Below, in pieces: positions 1 through 5,360 of a stretch of 5,360 nucleotides of DNA; position 1 is the stretch's first letter; every line of letters begins with the position of its first letter. The notes beneath the pieces were generated by a model. It had not been told where the DNA came from, ran no database searches, and saw nothing but the letters and a program-made list of their open reading frames with translations. A program made the translations under genes and the position numbers. Origin of the DNA: an uncultured Ruaniaceae bacterium (GTDB taxonomy: Bacteria; Actinomycetota; Actinomycetes; Actinomycetales; Beutenbergiaceae); the NCBI GenBank assembly GCA_938004115.1, contig CALKWS010000246.1, positions 1 to 5,360 on the forward strand. Reading direction: 5' to 3'.

Positions 1-18
1 GACCGGCGGAGCCCGGTC
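1..18 (-). other. Short inverted repeat downstream of the M20 gene
   Basis: GACCGG (1-6) and CCGGTC (13-18) are exact reverse complements with a 6-nt loop. The pair lies about 40 nt after the TAG that ends the last visible gene of the operon. That position suits an operon-end terminator, but the window ends here, so any T-run on the minus strand cannot be seen. The rest of the 58-nt left flank shows no gene. Confidence 0.3.
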
Positions 19-58
19 AGGTGCCAGGACGTCGGGGCGCGAGTGTAACCCCGGACCC

Positions 59-1648
59 CTACCCGCCGGCTCCCGCGCCGAGCCACCGGCGCTGCCCGGT
101 GTGGTCGCGCACGTACTCCGGCCAGGGCAGGTGCACCGGGGGCTCGAAGTCCGCCGGCAGCAACGGTTCCATCCCCTCGGCGGCGGACCGTTCGGCGAAC
201 TCCGTCGCGGCCCGGGAACGGGTGTCCTCATCGCACAGCAGATCGATGAACGTACCGGCCACGGTCTTCCCGGTCACCTCGATGGTGGGATCGATCGCCG
301 CCGGGATCCCGCCCAGGGCGTTCATCACCCACGGCGGGTACGCGCCCCGGCCCGGGGCCGGCCGCAGCGCCGGGCGGGCCACGTAGAACCGCACGGTGGG
401 CGCGTAGTGCGTCATCTCCACGTAGTCGTCGCTGGTCCAGTTGCGCTGCCAGGCGGGCATGTGCTCACGCAGGGCGGCCTCGGCCTCCTGGGGGGTGATC
501 AGCTGTTCGCACTCGGCCAGGAACGGCCGGTCCATCGGTTCGATGCCCAGTTCGCGCTGGATGTCCCGGGCCGCCCGGATCGCCTCCGGCCCATAGGTGG
601 GGGCACCGACGTCGGCCAGGTTGTCATACAGCAGTTGCGCCAGGGTGTGGTTGGTCAACCCGGGACGGGACCGGGCCACCCAGGTGTCACGCACCTTGCA
701 GTGCGCCATCGCCGCAGCGTGCTCGGCGTTGCGGTCCAGCACGGCCAGCACCTGCTCGGCCATCTCGACGTCCGGGGTGCGCCAGGAGTACTGGATCCGG
801 GCCACCTGTGCGGGCAGGTTGTCCGCGGTCGCCTGCCCGGAGGCCAGGATCGCATCGGACAGGCTCCACCCGCCGGTGCTGGGCAGCATCGCATCGTGCA
901 TGGTGCGGGAGGCCGAGTGCATCTGCATCAGAGCGACGTTCGCCCCGGGTGCGCGGGCCGCGGAGTGCGAGGCCGGGATCGGGGAGTTCGGGTCGGTGCC
1001 CACCTGCCACGTCTCCGGCTCGTCGCAGATGAACTCATAGACCTTGGAGTAGTACGCCCCGCACTGGGTGTCCCACCGGGCGGTGTTGCACAGCGGCAGC
1101 ATGTAGAACGGGTGGAAACTCACGATCGCGTCCACGCCGTCGTAGTACCCGCGCAACCCGTGCACCACCTTGGAGCCGTGCATCTTCTCCGCCGGCTCCC
1201 CGGTGTACCGCAGCGTGCCGGGGATGCCGTGCTCGATCATGGCGTGCTTGGTGGCCAGCACCCCGGCGAGCGTGGCGATGCCCAGCACCGAGTGCGGGTC
1301 GGTGTGCCCCGGGGCCTCGGGGCCCAGGCCCTCCCGCGGCTGCCGGCGCGGCCCGGGGGCCTGGCTGTTGCCCGGGACGGCGTCGTACTCGGCGTAGGTG
1401 AGCATGGTGGGGCCCGGGCCGTTGCTCCACTGCGCGGCGAACGCGGTGGGCATCCCGCCGGAGCCCTCCTCCACCTCGAAGCCCTCCTCGCGCAGCCGCC
1501 GTACGTACCAGGCCGCCGATTCGTGCTCGCGCCAGGCCGGTTCGGCCAGGTCCCAGATGTGCTGGTGCCACCGGGACAACTCGCCCATGTGGGCATCGAT
1601 CCACTCGCGGGCGGTCTGCTTGGCCGCGCCGGGCAACGTGGCGCTCAT
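59..1648 (-). CDS. M20-family amidohydrolase/peptidase, divergent AbgB-like
   Basis: Cytoplasmic hydrolase of 529 aa with no signal peptide. It resembles AbgB (p-aminobenzoyl-glutamate hydrolase subunit B, M20D group), which cleaves amide bonds of N-acyl amino acids. Visible landmarks are the N-terminal helix with IWDLAEPAW (31-39), AEYDA (86-90, family form GEYDA), GHTDPHSVLG (114-123, aligning with GHGCGHNLLG), GEPAEK (150-155, aligning with GCPGEE), SFHP (177-180), a lid-domain segment around H228, and a C-terminal segment W440 to about L471. Compared with AbgB as I recall it, the ligand Cys is Asp117, the second Glu of the EE pair is Lys155, and the last ligand His falls at Pro438/Pro439. 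His119, Glu154 and His179 are kept. Metal use is therefore uncertain. The ATG at 1648 overlaps the stop of the upstream ThDP gene (ATGA) and has AGGAGG at 1653-1658. The stop is TAG. No AbgA-like partner is present. The fold family is fairly sure; the substrate is unknown. Confidence 0.9.
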   Translation of the reverse strand: MSATLPGAAKQTAREWIDAHMGELSRWHQHIWDLAEPAWREHESAAWYVRRLREEGFEVEEGSGGMPTAFAAQWSNGPGPTMLTYAEYDAVPGNSQAPGPRRQPREGLGPEAPGHTDPHSVLGIATLAGVLATKHAMIEHGIPGTLRYTGEPAEKMHGSKVVHGLRGYYDGVDAIVSFHPFYMLPLCNTARWDTQCGAYYSKVYEFICDEPETWQVGTDPNSPIPASHSAARAPGANVALMQMHSASRTMHDAMLPSTGGWSLSDAILASGQATADNLPAQVARIQYSWRTPDVEMAEQVLAVLDRNAEHAAAMAHCKVRDTWVARSRPGLTNHTLAQLLYDNLADVGAPTYGPEAIRAARDIQRELGIEPMDRPFLAECEQLITPQEAEAALREHMPAWQRNWTSDDYVEMTHYAPTVRFYVARPALRPAPGRGAYPPWVMNALGGIPAAIDPTIEVTGKTVAGTFIDLLCDEDTRSRAATEFAERSAAEGMEPLLPADFEPPVHLPWPEYVRDHTGQRRWLGAGAGG

Positions 1649-3321
1649 CGCTCCTCCTCGGGTTCGAACAACGACAACGGCACGTGCAGCAGGTGCACCC
1701 CGCCGGCGGCGATGGCCTCCCGCAGTGCCCCCGTAAGGTCGGCGGCGGCGCGTACCGCGGTGCCGGTGCCGCCGAAGGCGGTGACCAGCGCCGGCCAGTC
1801 CGGCTGGTCCAGCCGCACCCCGATCGGGGGGATGCCGCGATCGGCCTCGTTCTCCTCGATCTCCCGGTAGCCGCCGTTGTCCACGCACACCACCACCAGG
1901 TCCAGGTCCTGCTCCAGGGCGGTCATGAACTCCTGCACCGAGAACATCAGCGCACCATCTCCCAGCACGCACACCACCGGGCGCTGCGGGCTGGCGATCT
2001 TGGCGCCGATCGAGGCGGGCAGCCCGTACCCCAGGGTCGCGTAGGTGGCCATGTACAGGTAGGAGTTCGGGTGCTCCAGCGGCACCATGTTCGCGGTGCC
2101 GTAGTAGCAGATCTGGGAGGAGTCCCCGCCCAGGATCACATCGGCGGGCAGGGCGGCGGCGATCGCGTCGCAACAGGCGGTGGTGGCCGGGGCCCACTGC
2201 CGGCTCTCCTGGTCGATCTCGGTGCGGGCCAGGGCCGCTCGGCGGGCGCCGGCGGCGACCGCGTCCCCGTCCGTTCCGGCCTGGTCGGTCCCGGCACCGT
2301 GTGCGCCGGTGGCGCCGGGCAGTGCGTCGAGCAACTGCCCGACGACGACGCCGGCGTCTCCCACCACGCCCACCTGGGCGGGCAGGTTCTTGTGGATCTG
2401 CGTGGTGAGCAAATCCACCCGGATCACCTGCCCCGAGGGTTCCAGCGGCCCCCACCACAGTTCGGCCTCGCCCACCTTCGAGCCGAGCACGAGCAGCACA
2501 TCGGCGTCGTTGACCAGCGCGTGCGCCGCCTTCAGCCGGAGCGTCGCGCCCACCGCCAGCGGGTGGGACTCGGGCAGCACCCCGCGCCCGTTCAGCGTGG
2601 TCACCACCGGGGCGCCCACCCGTTCGGCCAGCGCGGTGACATCGGCACCGGACCGGACCGCGCCGCCCCCGGCGAGGATCACCGGACGGTCGGCGCCGGC
2701 CAGCAACCGGGCGGCGTGGGCGACCCGTTCCTGGTCACCGGCCGCCGGCTGCGGCCTCGGGCGGGGCCGCAGCATCTCCGGCGGGCAGTCGCTCTCCCCT
2801 TCGAGGATGTTCAGCGGCACCTCGATCACCACCGGGCGCGGCCGGCCGGTGCGGAACAACTCCATCGCGTCGTGGACGGCCTGGATTGCCTCCCGGCCCG
2901 ACTCCACCCGCCGGGCCCACTCCACCACCGCATCGGCGGCCGCCCGGGTGTCCTTGGTCTCGTGCAGCGCCCCGATGTCGGCGAACTCCTGACCCAGCGG
3001 CGGGCCGGGGGTGAGGATGATCATCGGGCGGGACTCGGCGTACGCGGTGGCCGCGGCGGACAGGGCGTTCAGCAGCCCCGGGCCGGAGGTGGTCACCACC
3101 ACCCCGGGCAGGCCGGTGCGCAGCGACCACCCGTCGGCGGCGTACCCGGCGCCCTGTTCGTGCCGGGTGGTGACGGCGTGGATGCCCAGTTCGGGCAGGT
3201 GGCGGTAGAACTCCAGGTTGTGCGTGCCGGGGATACCGAACACGGTGTCCACCCCGTAGGCGCGCAGTACCGCCAGCAGGTCCCGGCCCACGTTGTCGGT
3301 GATGACGTCCTCGGTGCTCAT
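1645..3321 (-). CDS. Thiamine-diphosphate-dependent enzyme, AruI-like (2-oxo acid decarboxylase / acetolactate synthase superfamily)
   Basis: 558 aa, a typical full-length three-domain ThDP enzyme. The N-terminal Pyr domain (about 1-175) carries YGVDTVFGIPGTH (22-34), RHEQGAGYAADG (53-64) with the conserved activating Glu55, and ALHETKDTR (118-126). The middle domain (about 195-335) has the usual PVILAGGG strand (213-220). An Ala/Gly-rich linker (about 335-360) follows. The C-terminal PP domain has GYGLPASIGAK (431-441) and the cofactor signature GDG (454-456) followed, 24 residues later, by DNGG (481-484), with Asp in place of the usual first Asn. GIPG-H, RHEQGAG and LHET-D-R resemble AruI, which decarboxylates 2-ketoarginine to 4-guanidinobutyraldehyde in the arginine transaminase route. 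Acetolactate synthase-like or another 2-oxo acid lyase activity remains possible. The start ATG overlaps the upstream amidohydrolase stop (ATGA) with only a weak SD, which implies translational coupling. The stop overlaps the next gene in the same way. Superfamily is certain; the reaction is inferred. Confidence 0.93.
   Translation of the reverse strand: MSTEDVITDNVGRDLLAVLRAYGVDTVFGIPGTHNLEFYRHLPELGIHAVTTRHEQGAGYAADGWSLRTGLPGVVVTTSGPGLLNALSAAATAYAESRPMIILTPGPPLGQEFADIGALHETKDTRAAADAVVEWARRVESGREAIQAVHDAMELFRTGRPRPVVIEVPLNILEGESDCPPEMLRPRPRPQPAAGDQERVAHAARLLAGADRPVILAGGGAVRSGADVTALAERVGAPVVTTLNGRGVLPESHPLAVGATLRLKAAHALVNDADVLLVLGSKVGEAELWWGPLEPSGQVIRVDLLTTQIHKNLPAQVGVVGDAGVVVGQLLDALPGATGAHGAGTDQAGTDGDAVAAGARRAALARTEIDQESRQWAPATTACCDAIAAALPADVILGGDSSQICYYGTANMVPLEHPNSYLYMATYATLGYGLPASIGAKIASPQRPVVCVLGDGALMFSVQEFMTALEQDLDLVVVCVDNGGYREIEENEADRGIPPIGVRLDQPDWPALVTAFGGTGTAVRAAADLTGALREAIAAGGVHLLHVPLSLFEPEEER
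1653..1658 (-). promoter_or_regulatory. Ribosome binding site for the M20 gene inside the 3' end of the ThDP gene
   Basis: The complement of cctcct reads AGGAGG and lies 4 nt before the ATG at 1648, or 5 nt if read as GAGGAG at 1654-1659. It overlaps the Glu-rich last codons (EPEEER) of the ThDP gene. Together with the ATGA overlap it supports both the chosen start and translational coupling. By contrast, the ThDP gene has no strong site before its own ATG. Confidence 0.7.
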
Positions 3322-5003
3322 GGGGCACCGTCCGCCTGGTGGCAGGGTTCCCCGCCGATCCAGGTGGAGCGCACCGGGATGTCGCCGATCGCGTGCGGGT
3401 CCACCGCGAGCGGGTCCTCGGCGAGGACGGCGAAGTCGGCGTACTTGCCGGGCGCGAGTGAGCCCAGGTCCGCCTCCCGGCCCAGTGCCCGCGCCCCGGA
3501 CAGGGTGTGGGCGTGCAGCGCCTGCCCGGCGGTGATCCGCAACGTGGGCGACCCCAGTTCGGCGCCCTGCGCCGTCCGGCGGGTGACGGCGGTCTGGATC
3601 GCCCGCAGCGGCGACGGGTCGGCCACCGGGGCATCGGAGCTGAGGGTCACCGGCACCCCGGCGGCGGTGAACTCCCCGAGCGGGTTGAACCGCTCCCCGG
3701 CGCTGCCGATCGCATCGACCACGCCCTCGCCCCAGTTGAAGTAGTGCTGGGTCTGGTTCACCGGCATCATCCCGGCGGCGCCGATCCGGTCGATCTGCTC
3801 CGGGGTGGGCAGGCCGCAGTGCTCGATCCGGTGCCGCGGGTCCACCCGGGGGTGGTTGCGTTGAGCGGCCTCTACCGCGTCGAGGACCATCGCGATCGCC
3901 TCGGGGGACTGGGCGTGGGTGGCGGTCTGCAACCCGGCCCGGTGGGCGCGGTCGATCATCTGGGCGTACTCGGCCGGCTCGTGGTAGAGCATGCCGGTGC
4001 GGCACGGGTCCCCGGCGTACCCTTCCGGGAAGTAGGCGGTCCACCCGCCCAGGGTGCCGTCGGCGTAGAACTTGAATCCGGCGAAGTGCAGCCGGGAGTT
4101 GCCGAACGGGCCGTGCAGGCCGATCTCCAGGCCCTCCTCCAGCAGGGCGGACAGGAAGTACATCGAGTACCGCACGCGCAGGTCCCCGGCCTCGGCCAGG
4201 TCCAGGTAGGTAGTCAGTTCCCGGCGGGTCACCTGCGCATCGCCCACCGTGGTGACCCCGCCGGCGAGGAAGGAGCGCTGCGCGGTGCGCAGTTGGTCCA
4301 GGTGCTGCTCCGGGGGGTCGCCCAGGTGCAGGTTCGGGCCGTGGTTGCCCACCTTCACGCCGTCGGCGCCGGTGAGGATGTTGCACGCGGCATCGGAGAG
4401 TTCCCCGGTCAACTCGCCCTCGGCGTCGCGGAAGAACTCCCCGCCCGGCGGGTTCGGGGTGTCCCGGGTGATGCCGTACCGGTGCAGGGTGTAAGAGTTC
4501 ACCACGCCCCCGTGCCCGGAGGCGTTCATCAGGTACACCTCCCGGTCGGTGGCCACCTGGTCCAGTTCGAACCGCGTGGGGTGGCGGCCCTCCACTAGGT
4601 TGCGGTGCTCATAGCCGTATCCACGCACCGGGCCGTCGCCGGGAATCTGCCGCGCGCGCTCGCGCAGCAGGTCGATGATCTGGTCGATGGTCCTCGCCCG
4701 GTCCGGGCCGCAGTCCACCCAGGAGGCCATCTGCCCGTGCATCAGCGGGTGGGCGTGGGGGTCCACGAACCCCGGCACCACGGTCGCCCCGCCCAGGTCC
4801 ACCGTTCGCGGCCGGCCCAACCCGGCGTCGTCGGCCGCGGCGCGGCACTGTTCCACGCCGCCGACCGCCACGATCCGCCCGCCCGCGAGCAGCATCGCGG
4901 TGGCCGTCCCGGTGGCCGGTTCCAGGGTGTGGATCCGCTGGGCGGTCACCAGGGTGGGTGCCCAGTGGTCCGGGGAGTCATCGAAACTCCGCAACGTGCG
5001 CAT
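3318..5003 (-). CDS. Metal-dependent amidohydrolase, Amidohydro_3 / YtcJ-NfdA-like
   Basis: 561 aa counted from the ATG at 5003, the usual length for YtcJ-like TIM-barrel amidohydrolases. An N-terminal beta-sandwich segment (about 15-75) leads into VPGFVDPHAHP (76-86) with the metal pair His83/His85. Further active-site residues are Lys311 in KFYADGTLGG (311-320), His363 in ATHA, His395 in RIEHC and Asp457 in SSDAPV. The C-terminal LGSLAPGKYADFAVL (513-527) is the classic end of this superfamily. All expected residues are present, so it should be active. Family members hydrolyse amide-type bonds; NfdA deformylates N-substituted formamides, but most have no known substrate. There is no signal peptide, so it is probably cytoplasmic. 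ATG 5003 is preferred because a GAGGAG lies 11 nt upstream. An ATG at 5027 and a GTG at 5012, both in frame, are alternatives. It is the first enzyme gene after the transporter, and its TGA overlaps the ATG of the ThDP gene. Confidence 0.92.
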   Translation of the reverse strand: MRTLRSFDDSPDHWAPTLVTAQRIHTLEPATGTATAMLLAGGRIVAVGGVEQCRAAADDAGLGRPRTVDLGGATVVPGFVDPHAHPLMHGQMASWVDCGPDRARTIDQIIDLLRERARQIPGDGPVRGYGYEHRNLVEGRHPTRFELDQVATDREVYLMNASGHGGVVNSYTLHRYGITRDTPNPPGGEFFRDAEGELTGELSDAACNILTGADGVKVGNHGPNLHLGDPPEQHLDQLRTAQRSFLAGGVTTVGDAQVTRRELTTYLDLAEAGDLRVRYSMYFLSALLEEGLEIGLHGPFGNSRLHFAGFKFYADGTLGGWTAYFPEGYAGDPCRTGMLYHEPAEYAQMIDRAHRAGLQTATHAQSPEAIAMVLDAVEAAQRNHPRVDPRHRIEHCGLPTPEQIDRIGAAGMMPVNQTQHYFNWGEGVVDAIGSAGERFNPLGEFTAAGVPVTLSSDAPVADPSPLRAIQTAVTRRTAQGAELGSPTLRITAGQALHAHTLSGARALGREADLGSLAPGKYADFAVLAEDPLAVDPHAIGDIPVRSTWIGGEPCHQADGAP

Positions 5004-5013
5004 CGTCTTCACT

Positions 5014-5019
5014 TCTCCT
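5014..5019 (-). promoter_or_regulatory. Ribosome binding site supporting the amidohydrolase start
   Basis: On the minus strand GAGGAG (complement of ctcctc at 5014-5019) precedes the in-frame codons GTG (5012), AAG, ACG and ATG (5003). Its distance to the ATG is 10-11 nt, a little long. Its distance to the GTG is about 1-2 nt, which is too short. The upstream ATG at 5027 has no comparable site before it and would place the GAGGAG inside the coding region. This is why 5003 was chosen. Confidence 0.6.
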
Positions 5020-5042
5020 CGCCTCATCCACGGTGGTCGCGA

Positions 5043-5074
5043 TCCGGCCGGGCGGGATGACGTGCCCGGCCGGA
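5043..5074 (-). other. Perfect 11-bp inverted repeat in the transporter-amidohydrolase gap
   Basis: The arms TCCGGCCGGGC (5043-5053) and GCCCGGCCGGA (5064-5074) are exact reverse complements around a 10-nt loop. The RNA hairpin would be almost all G-C and very stable. It sits 25 nt after the transporter stop and about 40 nt before the amidohydrolase ATG. No T-run follows on the minus strand, so it does not look like a canonical intrinsic terminator. It may be an intercistronic stability or attenuation hairpin, an atypical high-GC terminator, or an operator for an unseen regulator. The repeat itself is directly visible; its function is not. Confidence 0.6.
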
Positions 5075-5098
5075 GGGTCCGGCGGTGCGGGTGGGCGG

Positions 5099-5360
5099 TT
5101 ACCCCTGGGACTCCCCGGCGGCCCGGGCGGCCCGGGCGGCGAGTACGTCCTCCTCGAACACCTCATCGGTGCGCTGCGGGGCCAGCGCCAGACACACGAT
5201 GCTGATCGCGGTCATCGCGAAGTACAGGAAGATCGCGCTCCAGATGGTGTCGGTGGCCTGGTACAGCGCGGTGGCGGTGACCGGTGCCAGCCCGCCCCAG
5301 ATCGCCGCACCGATGGAGTAGGAGATGGACAGGCTGGTCTGCCGGGTGTGCGGCGGGAAC
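5099..5360 (-). CDS. Major facilitator superfamily transporter, MHS-like, C-terminal end (partial)
   Basis: The last 86 codons of a gene that begins beyond the right edge; the stop is TAA at 5101-5099. The visible piece starts within RQTSLSISYSIGAAIWGGLAP, a motif typical of transmembrane helix 11 in the metabolite:H+ symporter (MHS) branch of the MFS, which includes ProP- and ShiA-like permeases. A second hydrophobic helix follows (IWSAIFLYFAMTAISIVCLAL, TM12), and then a charged cytoplasmic tail of about 30 residues rich in Ala, Arg and Glu. Such proteins import organic acids, betaines or amino-acid-like solutes with protons across the inner membrane. It lies 95 nt upstream of the amidohydrolase ATG and on the same strand, so it is the natural candidate for the uptake step of the pathway. 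The substrate cannot be inferred from this fragment. Confidence 0.85.
   Translation of the reverse strand, partial: FPPHTRQTSLSISYSIGAAIWGGLAPVTATALYQATDTIWSAIFLYFAMTAISIVCLALAPQRTDEVFEEDVLAARAARAAGESQG
5122..5139 (-). repeat. Two tandem 9-nt units in the transporter tail
   Basis: The unit cccgggcgg occurs at 5122-5130 and again at 5131-5139. It is in frame with the transporter gene and encodes an Ala-Arg-Ala repeat in the cytoplasmic tail after the last membrane helix. This is a small in-frame microsatellite-like expansion; no function is implied. Confidence 0.6.

Noticed and set aside
101..1870. Long plus-strand open frame opposite the M20 gene and the end of the ThDP gene
   Set aside because: Its translation is rich in Gly, Arg, His, Val and Pro with no recognisable motif, and it lies antisense to two well-supported enzymes. 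It is an expected shadow of GC-biased third positions.
1649..2458. N-terminal extension of the M20 reading frame to position 2458
   Set aside because: The upstream residues are an Arg/Gly-rich out-of-frame reading of the ThDP gene. The real start is the ATG at 1648 with an AGGAGG before it.
1684..3744. 686-codon plus-strand open frame opposite the ThDP gene
   Set aside because: The composition is the same low-information kind, it has no family motif, and the minus strand carries clear ThDP catalytic signatures over the same bases.
3322..4386. N-terminal extension of the ThDP reading frame to position 4386
   Set aside because: The extra residues are an out-of-frame reading of the amidohydrolase gene. 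The protein family begins at the ATG at 3321, which overlaps the upstream stop.
3507..4598. Plus-strand open frame opposite the amidohydrolase
   Set aside because: It is antisense to conserved metal-binding motifs of the amidohydrolase, and its protein looks like a frame shadow.
1..5360. CRISPR arrays, tRNA/rRNA genes, insertion sequences, prophage or toxin-antitoxin genes
   Set aside because: No regularly spaced repeats, tRNA cloverleaf, transposase motif or terminal inverted repeats were seen. The window is almost fully occupied by four metabolic genes.

Overview
The window is very GC-rich (roughly 70%), with strong G/C bias at third codon positions. Its spacing and Shine-Dalgarno motifs (GAGGAG type) suggest a high-GC actinobacterium. 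That is an inference from composition and style; no marker gene fixes the taxon.

All recognisable genes lie on the minus strand and read right to left. In transcription order they are: (i) the last 86 residues of a 12-TM major facilitator transporter, running off the right edge; (ii) a 97-nt gap holding a perfect 11-bp GC-rich inverted repeat; (iii) a YtcJ/NfdA-like metal-dependent amidohydrolase (561 aa); (iv) a thiamine-diphosphate enzyme of the acetolactate synthase/decarboxylase superfamily (558 aa) that most resembles AruI, the 5-guanidino-2-oxopentanoate decarboxylase; (v) a divergent M20 amidohydrolase resembling AbgB, the aminobenzoyl-glutamate hydrolase B subunit (529 aa). The two internal junctions, (iii)/(iv) and (iv)/(v), are both ATGA stop-start overlaps. 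The three enzymes are therefore very probably one translationally coupled unit. The last 58 nt before the left edge hold no gene, only a small possible hairpin.

The likely logic is a peripheral catabolic (or scavenging) operon. The permease brings in a small, probably charged or N-acylated, metabolite. Two amide/amidine-type hydrolases trim it, and the ThDP enzyme decarboxylates or ligates a 2-oxo acid derived from it. The actual substrate cannot be read from the sequence. No transaminase, dehydrogenase or regulator is visible in the window; any of them could lie beyond either edge.

The most interesting points are the unusual combination and tight coupling of the three enzymes, and an M20 protein in which several expected metal-ligand positions appear to be changed. 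Long plus-strand reading frames are shadows produced by the GC bias.
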